NCBI GenBank assembly: GCA_964649745.1
Contig: CAZYQI010000040.1
Span: 1-26,177 of the forward strand
Direction: 5' to 3'
DNA length: 26,177 nucleotides
DNA from: CAZEHS01 sp964649745
GTDB lineage: Bacteria; Bacillota; Clostridia; Peptostreptococcales; Acidaminobacteraceae
The stretch's first letter is position 1. Every line of letters starts with the position of its first letter. A program made the translations under genes and the position numbers. The notes beneath the pieces are model-generated. The model was given only the letters and a program-made list of their open reading frames with translations, made no database searches and was not told the DNA's origin. Shown here piece after piece: positions 1 to 7,232 of the stretch.

Positions 1-53
1 GCATCGCCTTGCCAAGGCGAGGGTCGCGGGTTCAAATCCCGTCTTCCGCTCCA
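1..53 (+). tRNA. tRNA-Gly (GCC), 3' part only
   Basis: The window opens inside a tRNA. The anticodon arm has the loop CTTGCCAA, giving anticodon GCC. The T arm (GGGTTCAAATCCC, 28-40), the acceptor strand CTTCCGC, the discriminator T and an encoded CCA (51-53) follow. The 5' acceptor strand and D arm lie outside the window. Glycine follows from the anticodon and fits the acceptor sequence. Confidence 0.93.
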
Positions 54-168
54 TTTCATTCCTCGAAAGACGGGATTTGAACCTACATTAAGGACGTTCG
101 GATTCCTCTTCGCTGCATCCTCAAGCGCTTCGCTTTTTTCCGCTCCACTTCTTTACACTCCATAGTAT
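54..168. repeat. Spacer with inverted and direct copies of tRNA-Gly pieces
   Basis: Positions 67-83 are a perfect 17-bp inverted copy of tRNA-Gly positions 29-45 (T arm plus start of the acceptor strand). Positions 138-147 are an exact direct copy of the tRNA 3' end (44-53, TTCCGCTCCA), and the match continues to 151 with one mismatch. The stretch between holds small self-complementary pieces (AGCGCTTCGCT near 125-135). No ORF is convincing. It looks like the scar of a rearrangement or of a small element that used the tRNA 3' end; the origin is inference. Confidence 0.6.
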
Positions 169-245
169 GTGCTCATAGCTCAATCGGATAGAGCACCGGC
201 CTTCTAAGCCGGGGGTTTGGGGTTCGAATCCCTATGGGCACGCCA
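169..245 (+). tRNA. tRNA-Arg (UCU)
   Basis: A complete cloverleaf of 77 nt with encoded CCA. The acceptor strands GTGCTCA (169-175) and TGGGCAC (235-241) pair over 7 bp with one G-U. The D arm is AGCTCAATCGGATAGAGCA. The anticodon arm CCGGCCTTCTAAGCCGG carries TCT, and the T arm is GGGGTTCGAATCCC. The discriminator is G (242) and CCA is 243-245. Anticodon UCU reads AGA/AGG arginine codons. Confidence 0.95.
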
Positions 246-248
246 AAA

Positions 249-280
249 GAACACAGCGAATGCTGTGTTCGTTTTTCTTT
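249..280 (+). terminator. Intrinsic terminator after the tRNA genes
   Basis: A 9-bp perfect stem, GAACACAGC (249-257) with GCTGTGTTC (262-270), has a GAAT loop and is followed by GTTTTTCTTT. It starts only 3 nt after the tRNA-Arg CCA, so it probably ends the tRNA transcript and separates it from the helicase gene. Confidence 0.85.
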
Positions 281-338
281 AACGATACCAATGAAACAGC
301 ACTGATTGCCCCTGATGGGGGATTATAAAAGGAGAAAA

Positions 339-1574
339 ATGCATTTCGAAAAATTAAACCTCATTCCAACGATCCGCGCAGCACTGAAAACAGAAGGCTA
401 CACAATCCCCACCGAAATTCAGACACAAGCCATTCCCCCGCTTCTTGAAGGACGGGACCTGGTGGGATGTGCTCAGACAGGAACCGGAAAAACCGCTGCG
501 TTTGCCATCCCGATTCTACAGATCCTTTCGGAGGATAAAGCCCAGAGCCGATTTCCCCGAACCATTAAAGCCTTGGTATTAACCCCCACCCGAGAACTGG
601 CGATTCAAATTGGAGAAAGCTTTACGGCCTATGGTAAAAATACCGGCCTTAAGAATCTTGTTATTTTCGGCGGTGTTCCACAGCGGCCTCAGACCGAAGC
701 CCTCAAGCGCGGGGTTGATATTCTGGTGGCCACTCCGGGACGGCTGCTGGACCTGATCAACCAGAAACACATCCACCTTCATAACGTGAAAGCCTTTGTA
801 CTGGACGAAGCGGACCGGATGCTGGATATGGGTATGGTCATGGACGTGAAGCGTGTGATCACCCATTTGCCGGCCAAACGGCAGACCATGCTTTTTTCCG
901 CCACTATGCCGCCGGAGATTACTAAGCTGGTGGATTCCCTTCTGACAAATCCGGTGAAGGTAGCGGTGACCCCTATTTCCTCCACGGTGGACATTATCCG
1001 GCAAGGGGTTTATTTTGTCGGAAAGAAAGAGAAGAAGTCTCTGTTGGTTCATGTCCTGAAGGATAAGGCCATTGAATCTGTTCTTATATTTTCCAGAACC
1101 AAGCGTGGTGCGGACCGGATTGTTAAGGATCTTTCCCATGCTGGGGTTCATGCCCAAGCCATCCACGGCGATAAGTCTCAGAATGCCCGTCAGGCAGCCC
1201 TCAACAATTTCAAAGCCAAAAAGACCCGGATATTGGTCGCCACAGATATCGCCGCCCGAGGAATTGATGTGGATGAGCTTTCCCACGTCATCAACTATGA
1301 TCTTCCCAATATACCGGAGACCTATGTCCACCGGATAGGCCGTACCGGCAGGGCGGGATCGGGAGGAGTGGCTCTTTCCTTCTGTGATATGGAGGAACGC
1401 GCTTATCTGAAGGATATCCAGAAGGTGATTTCAAAGATCATTCCGGTTATTGAGGACCACCCCTATGCGGCATCGGGGGAACAACCGGCTGAAAAGAAGG
1501 TGGAGCTTCCCAGAGCGGTGGCGGCAAAATCCCGACCAAGAGGATTTCACCCCCGCAGCAGGAACAAACAATAG
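339..1574 (+). CDS. DEAD-box ATP-dependent RNA helicase (RhlE-like)
   Basis: A cytoplasmic RNA helicase of 411 aa. The motifs are in canonical order: Walker A AQTGTGKT (about residues 45-52), PTRELA (83-88), TPGRLLDL (132-139), DEAD (156-159), SAT (187-189), then in the second RecA domain RGIDVDE and HRIGRTGRAG. The C-terminal tail is short and basic (KSRPRGFHPRSRNKQ), as is common in RhlE-type proteins that bind structured RNA. An upstream TTG at 306 is in frame, but ATG 339 is preceded by GGAG at 331-334 with good spacing, so I start there. The likely role is RNA or ribosome remodelling, often cold-related in this family. It appears to be monocistronic, between two terminators. The subfamily (RhlE rather than CshA) is less sure than the helicase call. 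Confidence 0.93.
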   Translation: MHFEKLNLIPTIRAALKTEGYTIPTEIQTQAIPPLLEGRDLVGCAQTGTGKTAAFAIPILQILSEDKAQSRFPRTIKALVLTPTRELAIQIGESFTAYGKNTGLKNLVIFGGVPQRPQTEALKRGVDILVATPGRLLDLINQKHIHLHNVKAFVLDEADRMLDMGMVMDVKRVITHLPAKRQTMLFSATMPPEITKLVDSLLTNPVKVAVTPISSTVDIIRQGVYFVGKKEKKSLLVHVLKDKAIESVLIFSRTKRGADRIVKDLSHAGVHAQAIHGDKSQNARQAALNNFKAKKTRILVATDIAARGIDVDELSHVINYDLPNIPETYVHRIGRTGRAGSGGVALSFCDMEERAYLKDIQKVISKIIPVIEDHPYAASGEQPAEKKVELPRAVAAKSRPRGFHPRSRNKQ

Positions 1575-1594
1575 AATCATTATCAACCCAATAG

Positions 1595-1646
1595 AAAGAG
1601 CTATCTCAAGCCAGGAGCAACTGTTCCTGATTGAGATAGCTCTTTT
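1595..1646. terminator. Bidirectional terminator between helicase and EamA exporter
   Basis: A long perfect stem, AAAGAGCTATCTCAA (1595-1609) with TTGAGATAGCTCTTT (1631-1645), has a 21-nt loop. T-rich flanks follow on both strands. It lies between the convergent helicase (ends 1574, +) and exporter (ends 1656, -) and can serve both. Confidence 0.85.
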
Positions 1647-1655
1647 CGTTAACAA

Positions 1656-2570
1656 TTAGCTTGAGGGGCCCTCGGAGTTGACGATGACAATCCCTGTGAT
1701 AACGGCCCCCAAAGCCAGCAAAAGAACAGGGCGAAGGGATTCCTCCGGAAGGAAAACAGAGGACAGCAGGACCCCCCAGATCGGTATCTGGAATTTGTTG
1801 ATGGAAACCTTACTGACAGGGTGGTGCTTCAGCAGCAGGTACCAGATGGCAAAGGCTGAAGCGGAAAGAAAAGCCAGATAGAAAAGAAGGGCACCGGAAA
1901 CAAGGGTGAAGTGAATCGCATCGAAGCCTACTAAGCTTCCTCCGGTGAGAATCAGAACAGAAGAACCTAAAGTGAGTTGATAACCCGATACAAGCACCGG
2001 GTCAAGATTCCGGGTGGAGTCCTTTGCCATCAGCAAGGCAACCGCCCCTAAAAAGGAGGAGAGCATAATCAACCCGTCCCCTCCCCAGTTGAAGGACAGA
2101 ACGGCGCCATCGTGAACGTTGGCAAGAAAGACGCCGCTGAATCCGATGATAAGCCCAAGCCATTTTTTTAGGGATAGAGAATCGTTTCGGTAATGGAAAT
2201 GCGCCAGTATGATGGCGAAGAAAGTCCCTGTGGAGCTGATGATGGAGCCGTTGATGCCGGTGGTATGGAAAAGACCGAAATAGAAGCACAGGTATTGCAG
2301 GGTGGTCTGTACGATGCCGATTTTAAAAAGGGTGGGCCAGTCTTTTCGGTCAATGTGCAGTGAGATACCGGCCAGCCGGGCAAACGCCAGGGTCAACAGG
2401 CCGGCGAGAAAGAAACGGTAACCGGCGAAAAGAATCTGGCAGGTTACCGGCTGATCCGCCAATCCCAGCAGTCGGTTGCTGATCTTAAGGACGGGGAACG
2501 CGCTTCCCCATAGCAGGCAGCTGATCGTTGCCAGAATTGGCAGCGTTCGTTTGTCTTGAAAAGTGATCAT
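1656..2570 (-). CDS. EamA/DMT-superfamily membrane transporter
   Basis: A protein of 304 aa made almost wholly of hydrophobic segments (about 10 predicted), with the two-fold EamA arrangement. The N-terminal segment ISCLLWGSAFPVLKISNRLL has the WG(S/T)xF motif typical of the family. EamA proteins usually export amino acids or metabolites; the substrate cannot be read from the sequence. The open frame extends to 2654, but ATG at 2570 has GGAGG (complement of 2576-2580) just upstream, and the longer version would run through the likely promoter. It is divergent from the IclR regulator, a common arrangement when the regulator controls the transporter. A second EamA gene lies at 17482-18378. Confidence 0.88.
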   Translation of the reverse strand: MITFQDKRTLPILATISCLLWGSAFPVLKISNRLLGLADQPVTCQILFAGYRFFLAGLLTLAFARLAGISLHIDRKDWPTLFKIGIVQTTLQYLCFYFGLFHTTGINGSIISSTGTFFAIILAHFHYRNDSLSLKKWLGLIIGFSGVFLANVHDGAVLSFNWGGDGLIMLSSFLGAVALLMAKDSTRNLDPVLVSGYQLTLGSSVLILTGGSLVGFDAIHFTLVSGALLFYLAFLSASAFAIWYLLLKHHPVSKVSINKFQIPIWGVLLSSVFLPEESLRPVLLLALGAVITGIVIVNSEGPSS

Positions 2571-2602
2571 GGAATCCTCCTTCAGATACCAGTGTACCAT
2601 TA

Positions 2603-2630
2603 ATTTTAGTGTATACTGAAAGAAAAACAA
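2603..2630 (-). promoter_or_regulatory. Candidate promoter of the EamA exporter, with TTCAGTATAC in the spacer
   Basis: On the minus strand there is TTGTTT (complement of 2625-2630), a 16-bp spacer, then TAAAAT (complement of 2603-2608), about 33 nt before the ATG. The spacer contains TTTCAGTATAC. On the plus strand AGTGTA occurs at 2591 and again at 2609, and TATACT (2612-2617) could be a -10 for the divergent iclR gene, though no good -35 is visible for it. Confidence 0.4.
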
Positions 2631-2678
2631 CCGGAACGGCGGCGGGATTCTCATGGCATAAAGGTGGAGGCTGACTGC

Positions 2679-3437
2679 GTGGATAATGGTGTCAGAGTAG
2701 TCGATCGTGTGTTGGATGTATTGGAAGCCATATCAAGATCCAAAACCCCCATGGGGCTGAATGAACTTGCGGAAGCAACAGCCCTAAGTAAGACAACCGT
2801 ATTTCGCCTTCTGGCGACACTCAAAGGCAGAGGTTACGTGGAAAAAAACAGAAACGGTACGTATTCCATCGGACCAAAGCTGTTTGAAACGGTAAGTTAT
2901 CATATCAACAACCTGGAGCTTCAGACCGAATCAAAGCCCTATCTGGCCACCCTGGGGGCGGAGCTGAATTTAACCACACACCTGGGGATTTTGGACGGAA
3001 TGGAGGTGGCGTATCTTGAGAAGATGGATACGTTTCCCAACCCCCGTCTTTATACCCAGGTGGGCTATCGTTCTCCGGCCTGCTGCTCATCCATGGGGAA
3101 GTGCCTGCTTTCCTGCCTGGCAGGGGACGAACTGGAGGAATTGCTGCATAACTACTCCTTCAAACAATACACCCCCAATACCGTTAAGAACGCGCAGGAA
3201 TTGAAGGCGGTTCTAAAAAAAGTACGACTGCAGGGGTGGGCCATGGACAATGAGGAATATCAGACAGGACATCGCTGTATAGGAGCCCCGATTTTTGATT
3301 ACCGGGGAGATGCAGTGGCAGCCATAGGTGCCAGCGGACCGGTTACCCAGCTGACGGATGAAAAACTGGAAAAGGTGATTCGAAGCGTTCAGGATGTTGC
3401 CAATGACATTTCCCGTAGAATGGGATATATTCGTTAA
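2679..3437 (+). CDS. IclR-family transcriptional regulator
   Basis: A DNA-binding regulator of 252 aa, the usual IclR length. Residues about 1-65 form the winged helix-turn-helix (MGLNELAEATALSKTTVFRL, then GRGYVEKN for the wing). The rest is the IclR effector domain, with the typical GYRSPACCSSMGKCLLSCL, QGWAMDNEEYQTGHRCIGAPI and VAAIGASGP segments. GTG 2679 is chosen over GTG 2664 because the strong AGGTGGAGG (2662-2670) sits 8 nt before it and would overlap the earlier start. IclR proteins bind small organic acids or aromatic compounds; the effector is unknown. Candidate targets are the divergent EamA exporter and, across a shared terminator, the convergent aldehyde dehydrogenase operon. 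Confidence 0.9.
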   Translation: MDNGVRVVDRVLDVLEAISRSKTPMGLNELAEATALSKTTVFRLLATLKGRGYVEKNRNGTYSIGPKLFETVSYHINNLELQTESKPYLATLGAELNLTTHLGILDGMEVAYLEKMDTFPNPRLYTQVGYRSPACCSSMGKCLLSCLAGDELEELLHNYSFKQYTPNTVKNAQELKAVLKKVRLQGWAMDNEEYQTGHRCIGAPIFDYRGDAVAAIGASGPVTQLTDEKLEKVIRSVQDVANDISRRMGYIR

Positions 3438-3481
3438 AAAAAGACGCAGGAGCCCTGAAACAATCGGGGCCTGCGTCTTTT
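3434..3481. terminator. Bidirectional terminator between iclR and aldehyde dehydrogenase
   Basis: The stem AAGACGCAGG (3441-3450) pairs with CCTGCGTCTT (3470-3479). It has A-rich sequence on the left and TTTT on the right, so it gives U-tails on both strands. It lies between convergent genes ending at 3437 (+) and 3496 (-). Confidence 0.85.
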
Positions 3482-3495
3482 CAGTGAGAGAGCTC

Positions 3496-4932
3496 TCAGC
3501 TGAGGATGTTTTTCAGAACGATGGACTTTAGACGGGTCACTTCATCGAAGGTAGTAAGCACGCCTTCTGTGCCGATTCCGGAATATTTGTAGCCGCCAAA
3601 GGGCATCTCGAAGCTACGGAAGAAGCTGGCGCCATTGATGACTGCACCGCCGCATTCCAGAGCGTTAGCAACCCGGAAGCCGGTTTTCATGTCCTGAGTG
3701 AACACGCAGCCGCACAGTCCAAACTTTGAGCCATTGGCAATTGCAACAGCTTCCTCCTCGGTATCGAAACCGATGATGGGGACTACGGGACCGAAAATCT
3801 CCATATCGACGGCAACGTCGGCGTCCTTGGGTACATCCCCAATAACCGTGGGTTCAATAAAGGCGCCGTTTCGTTGGCCGCCAAGCAGGAGTGTTCCCCC
3901 TTGATGAATCGTCAACTGGATTTGTTTTTCAACCTCAATGGCGGCCTTTTCGCTGATCAGGCAACCGATCTGGGTTTCTTCAAGGGCGGGGTCTCCCTGT
4001 TTAAGCAGCTTGATCCGGGCAATGGCTTTTTCGGTGAATGCCGATTTCAGGCTGTTGTGGATAATAAAGCGTTTTGACGCGCAACAGACTTGACCGGTAT
4101 TGTACATACGGCCCCAGATCATTTCTTCCACCGCCAGATCCACATCTCCGTCCTTCAAAACGATAAAGGCGTCGTTGCCGCCCAGCTCCAGCGCTATATG
4201 CGCCAAATGATCGGCTGCAATTTTTGCCGTTTCAATCCCCACTTCCGTGGAGCCTGTCAGCGTGATGGCGTGGACATCCGGGTTGCTGCACAAAGCGGCA
4301 CCCACGACAGAGCCCCGGCCAGTGACAACGCTAATGGCACCGGGGGTTACCCCGGCCTCAGCCAAGAGTGCCGTGAGGCGGCATAAGGTAAGAGGGTTGT
4401 CGGTGGAAGGCTTTACAATGGCTGCATTTCCTGCCAAAAGGGCAGGTGCCACCTTTTGGTCGAACAGGTCACAGGGGAAATTGAATGGGATAACGCAGGC
4501 GATGACGCCGATGGGTTCCCGTTGAGTGAGCAGCAGGGTTTTGTCCTGGCCGGCTTCGAGCCCGGCGGGGATGACGGTGCCATACAGATGCTTCGCTTTC
4601 TCAGAGAATGCCTTGAAGGCGATGGGGATATTTCCGATTTCTGCTCGTGCTTCCCGTATGGGTTTTCCGGTTTCTTGAGACAGGGTCTGTGCAAGCTCTT
4701 CCTTACAGGCCTCTACCTTTTCAAGAAAACGCATAAATATTTCAACCTTTTGATAGACGGGAACCTTTGCCCAGATTTTTTGAGCCACCTTGGCCGAGTG
4801 TACAACCTTCTGAATATCTTCATCCGTAGCTGCCGGAACGGTGTCAATAACGGCTCCGGTGGCGGGATTTATCACATCAATTGTCTTTCCGTCACCTGCA
4901 TCAGCAGGAATTCCGGCAATAATCATCTTCAT
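3496..4932 (-). CDS. Aldehyde dehydrogenase, NAD(P)-dependent (ALDH superfamily)
   Basis: A 478-aa soluble ALDH of normal length that oxidises an aldehyde to the carboxylic acid. Visible catalytic elements are the oxyanion Asn in PFNFP (about N151), the KPS cofactor lysine (about K174), GSTEVG (about 227-232), the general base in ELGG (about E249) and the nucleophile in GQVCC (about C283). KPST rather than KPSE is compatible with NADP use, but this is inference. The closest subfamilies by feel are succinate-semialdehyde, lactaldehyde or glyceraldehyde-3-phosphate dehydrogenases; I cannot decide. ATG 4932 has AAGGAG 7 nt upstream. It is the second gene of an operon with the FIST protein, 24 bp downstream of its stop. 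Confidence 0.9.
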   Translation of the reverse strand: MKMIIAGIPADAGDGKTIDVINPATGAVIDTVPAATDEDIQKVVHSAKVAQKIWAKVPVYQKVEIFMRFLEKVEACKEELAQTLSQETGKPIREARAEIGNIPIAFKAFSEKAKHLYGTVIPAGLEAGQDKTLLLTQREPIGVIACVIPFNFPCDLFDQKVAPALLAGNAAIVKPSTDNPLTLCRLTALLAEAGVTPGAISVVTGRGSVVGAALCSNPDVHAITLTGSTEVGIETAKIAADHLAHIALELGGNDAFIVLKDGDVDLAVEEMIWGRMYNTGQVCCASKRFIIHNSLKSAFTEKAIARIKLLKQGDPALEETQIGCLISEKAAIEVEKQIQLTIHQGGTLLLGGQRNGAFIEPTVIGDVPKDADVAVDMEIFGPVVPIIGFDTEEEAVAIANGSKFGLCGCVFTQDMKTGFRVANALECGGAVINGASFFRSFEMPFGGYKYSGIGTEGVLTTFDEVTRLKSIVLKNILS

Positions 4933-4956
4933 AGGGATTCTCCTTGTTGGTAGGGT

Positions 4957-6120
4957 TTATTTCTCAAAACCTGTGAAGGAGAGCATTAATCCTCCGCAGG
5001 TGTTGCTGCCGTCCGCTTCAAAACCATATTCACCGAAGGTGAATTCTACAATGAAGGGAACATCGCCGGCAGCGGTCTGAATTTCTTTCACGACTTCATC
5101 AATGCGATCTGCGATCCCGGCTCTGCGCCCCCCGCAGTGTACCAAATGGTAGGCTCCTGGATTTTTCACACGGGTCTTAAGTGTATTGAGGGTGTCCCCG
5201 GTGGAGGATATGAGTTCGTCTACGGTTGCTTCCATCCGTATCACAGCGGTTCCCTCGGCCAGCTTGTTCCCAACGGCCATGGAGTAATCATCGTTGCCGT
5301 TCATCGGGTGTCGGATTGCTGTCAGATCCCCCAGCCGGTCTTTTACACCCAGCGGCGAACAGATGGTTTCAATGAGAAGTGCCGATCCTTTCAAGGAATC
5401 CGGCGAAACGCCACGCCACTGCGCATATTTTTCCACAGCCGGGATGCCGTCAATGGCGATCAGGGTGCGGTCCTGATCAACCTTTGTGATGATTCCACGA
5501 TCTGCGGTTTCCCTGTATGCTCCGGTGAACTGATTGGCAATAGCCTTGTCGGTATAAATGAAGGCCACTGCTACACCATCTGCGTGTACTCCCTGATCGG
5601 TATAAAGCTTCCAATCTCCCGCGATGGCATTGTCCGCCGCGCTGCCGCCAAAAAAGGGAACCCGTCCGATGATCTCGGTGATGCCCTTCAGATAATATTC
5701 TTCTTCTCCGGGAGGAGCAACCATGTGGAAATAGCTTGGAGCTGCTTTTTTTCCTGCAGCGTTCATAGCGGCCTTGGCCACCTCAATACCGGCAGAAACC
5801 GCGTCTGTGGTTTTGGCAGCAGCAGCGACGCCCACCGTCAGTGCCGGATCGGACAGACCCATCATGCCGATAAAACCGTTTTCCCCGCCGACAAACCCGT
5901 CCGGTGTAATGACGCCGGTAAAGGAGGTGTTGCCGATGACGGGTACCCCAGGCAGTTCTTCCGCAATTCCTTTAAGCATGGCATCAAGATCGTACGTACA
6001 GCTGGCATAGGCAAATGCCAGTTTTACATTCTCTAACCCGTTCTTAACTGTCCCTGCTGCTTCTTTTCCTGCCAAATGAGCGTTGCTGTTGGTACTGGTC
6101 CCGGTGTTTGCCTTAAGCAT
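4957..6120 (-). CDS. FIST-domain protein (FIST N + FIST C)
   Basis: A 387-aa protein. The N-terminal half resembles FIST N (LAFAYASCTYDLDAML, GVPVIGNTSFTGVI, GGENGFIGMMGL). The C-terminal half resembles FIST C (ending near residues 330-387 with CGGRRAGI, EFTFGEYGFEADGSNTCGG and LMLSFTGFEK). FIST modules are thought to sense small ligands, possibly amino acids, and are often joined to signalling domains; here the module stands alone. No signal peptide or membrane segment is seen, so it is probably cytoplasmic. The open frame reaches 6219, but ATG 6120 has a strong GAGGAGG 6-7 nt upstream. It is the first gene of an operon with the aldehyde dehydrogenase, which suggests a link to aldehyde or acid metabolism. 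The exact function is unknown. Confidence 0.82.
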   Translation of the reverse strand: MLKANTGTSTNSNAHLAGKEAAGTVKNGLENVKLAFAYASCTYDLDAMLKGIAEELPGVPVIGNTSFTGVITPDGFVGGENGFIGMMGLSDPALTVGVAAAAKTTDAVSAGIEVAKAAMNAAGKKAAPSYFHMVAPPGEEEYYLKGITEIIGRVPFFGGSAADNAIAGDWKLYTDQGVHADGVAVAFIYTDKAIANQFTGAYRETADRGIITKVDQDRTLIAIDGIPAVEKYAQWRGVSPDSLKGSALLIETICSPLGVKDRLGDLTAIRHPMNGNDDYSMAVGNKLAEGTAVIRMEATVDELISSTGDTLNTLKTRVKNPGAYHLVHCGGRRAGIADRIDEVVKEIQTAAGDVPFIVEFTFGEYGFEADGSNTCGGLMLSFTGFEK

Positions 6121-6190
6121 GGGAAGACCTCCTCGGTAGGTTGTTATTTCTGAATCAGCTGAAATATCCCGTGATGCGGATTCTATCTGA

Positions 6191-6219
6191 ATTTTATGAC
6201 AATAGCATATGGGATACAA
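6191..6219 (-). promoter_or_regulatory. Candidate sigma-A promoter of the FIST-aldehyde dehydrogenase operon
   Basis: On the minus strand TTGTAT (complement of 6214-6219), a 17-bp spacer and TAAAAT (complement of 6191-6196) lie about 70 nt before the FIST ATG. Both boxes match 4-5 of 6 consensus bases. Confidence 0.45.
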
Positions 6220-6248
6220 TGGGCGGATTCCGCCGCTCGAAATTGCTG

Positions 6249-6263
6249 TTCCACCAGGTGGAA
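6249..6263. promoter_or_regulatory. Palindrome upstream of the FIST promoter (possible operator)
   Basis: TTCCACC-A-GGTGGAA is a perfect inverted repeat with 7-bp arms and a 1-bp centre. It lies about 30 bp upstream of the proposed FIST -35 box and about 80 bp before the cdaA promoter. No T-run follows, so it is more like a protein-binding site than a terminator. The binding protein is unknown. Confidence 0.4.
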
Positions 6264-6313
6264 TGACGATTAGAGACGGTATTAGCTCCTATTAAAAAAA
6301 TATGAAATCTATG

Positions 6314-6350
6314 GATATGCCATATCTGAAATTTAGATTTAGTGTATACT
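6314..6350 (+). promoter_or_regulatory. Candidate cdaA promoter with overlapping palindrome
   Basis: TATACT at 6345-6350 is a good -10 box, and a start near 6357 gives a 24-nt leader to the GTG start at 6381. The -35 region (about 6322-6327) is poor. It is overlapped by the palindrome GATATG-C-CATATC (6314-6326), a possible regulator site. Confidence 0.4.
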
Positions 6351-6380
6351 GGAATTGATTCTATTGCTGAGGTGCAGACT

Positions 6381-7232
6381 GTGGATAAACTGATGGAGTT
6401 ACTGTCAAACCTGAATATAGAGCAGGATATCGGTGTGAACAATATTATCGATATCCTGATTGTGTCGGTGGTGATCTACAAGGTGCTGATGCTTGTGAAG
6501 GAAACCCGGGCAGAGCAGCTTATCAAAGGGATCATCATACTTCTGGTAGCCCTGAAATTCAGCGAATGGGCCAATCTGGTTGTCATCCACTTCCTTTTAA
6601 GGAACATGGTCACCATCGGTGCGGTGGCCCTCATCATCGTTTTTCAGCCGGAACTGCGAAAAGCCTTGGAATATCTGGGACGCAGCAAGCTTATCAAGCA
6701 GTCCTTTGCTGAATATATGGATGAAGAGGTGGAAGACCACATTCATGAATTGATTGAGGCTGTAACAACGCTGTCGAAAACGAAAACGGGTGCGCTCATC
6801 GTTCTGGAGCAGGACGCACCCCTTTTGGATATTGCGGCTACAGGTACCCGGCTGGACAGCCGGATTTCTGCAGAGCTGGTACAGAACGTGTTTTTCCCAA
6901 ATTCCCCCCTCCACGACGGCGCCATGATCATCCGAAAGGGGCGGATTGAAGCGGCGGGCTGCATTCTGCCGCTATCGGACAATCACCTGATCAGCAAGGA
7001 GCTGGGGACCCGGCATCGGGCGGCTCTGGGCCTTGTTGAAACAACGGATGCCTTTGTAGTGATTGTTTCCGAGGAAACCGGGACCATTTCCATGGCACGT
7101 CACGGGAAGCTTCACAGATACCTGGACGGTAAGGTCCTCGAAAAATTGCTTCGCAACGAACTGATCAAGGAGCAGAAGAACAACTCTCTGCTGGGCTTTT
7201 GGAGGCGCAAAGATGAAAAATCGGGTGATTGA
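6381..7232 (+). CDS. cdaA: Diadenylate cyclase CdaA (c-di-AMP synthase)
   Basis: A membrane-bound enzyme of 283 aa (about 270-285 is usual) that joins two ATP into c-di-AMP, which controls potassium, osmotic and cell-wall homeostasis. Three hydrophobic segments lie at about residues 22-90. The DAC domain follows, with the catalytic motifs DGA (SPLHDGAMII, about 179-181) and RHR (GTRHRAALG, about 211-213). The open frame begins at GTG 6342, but that lies on the likely -10 box. GTG 6381 has TGAGGTG upstream with good spacing and gives the normal N terminus. Its end overlaps cdaR by 20 bp, so translation is coupled. The usual third gene, glmM, is not next to it but about 10.5 kb downstream. Confidence 0.95.
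   Translation: MDKLMELLSNLNIEQDIGVNNIIDILIVSVVIYKVLMLVKETRAEQLIKGIIILLVALKFSEWANLVVIHFLLRNMVTIGAVALIIVFQPELRKALEYLGRSKLIKQSFAEYMDEEVEDHIHELIEAVTTLSKTKTGALIVLEQDAPLLDIAATGTRLDSRISAELVQNVFFPNSPLHDGAMIIRKGRIEAAGCILPLSDNHLISKELGTRHRAALGLVETTDAFVVIVSEETGTISMARHGKLHRYLDGKVLEKLLRNELIKEQKNNSLLGFWRRKDEKSGD

Noticed and set aside
579..1331. 250-aa antisense frame in the helicase gene
   Set aside because: Fully inside a well-supported gene and without protein-like features.
6236..6258. Sigma-54 promoter for the FIST operon (TGGAAC-N5-TTTC, minus strand)
   Set aside because: The invariant GC of the -12 element is missing, and a plausible sigma-A promoter lies closer to the gene.
6342..6380. GTG start for cdaA at 6342
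   Set aside because: It overlaps the likely -10 box and lacks a ribosome site; GTG 6381 follows TGAGGTG and gives the normal length.
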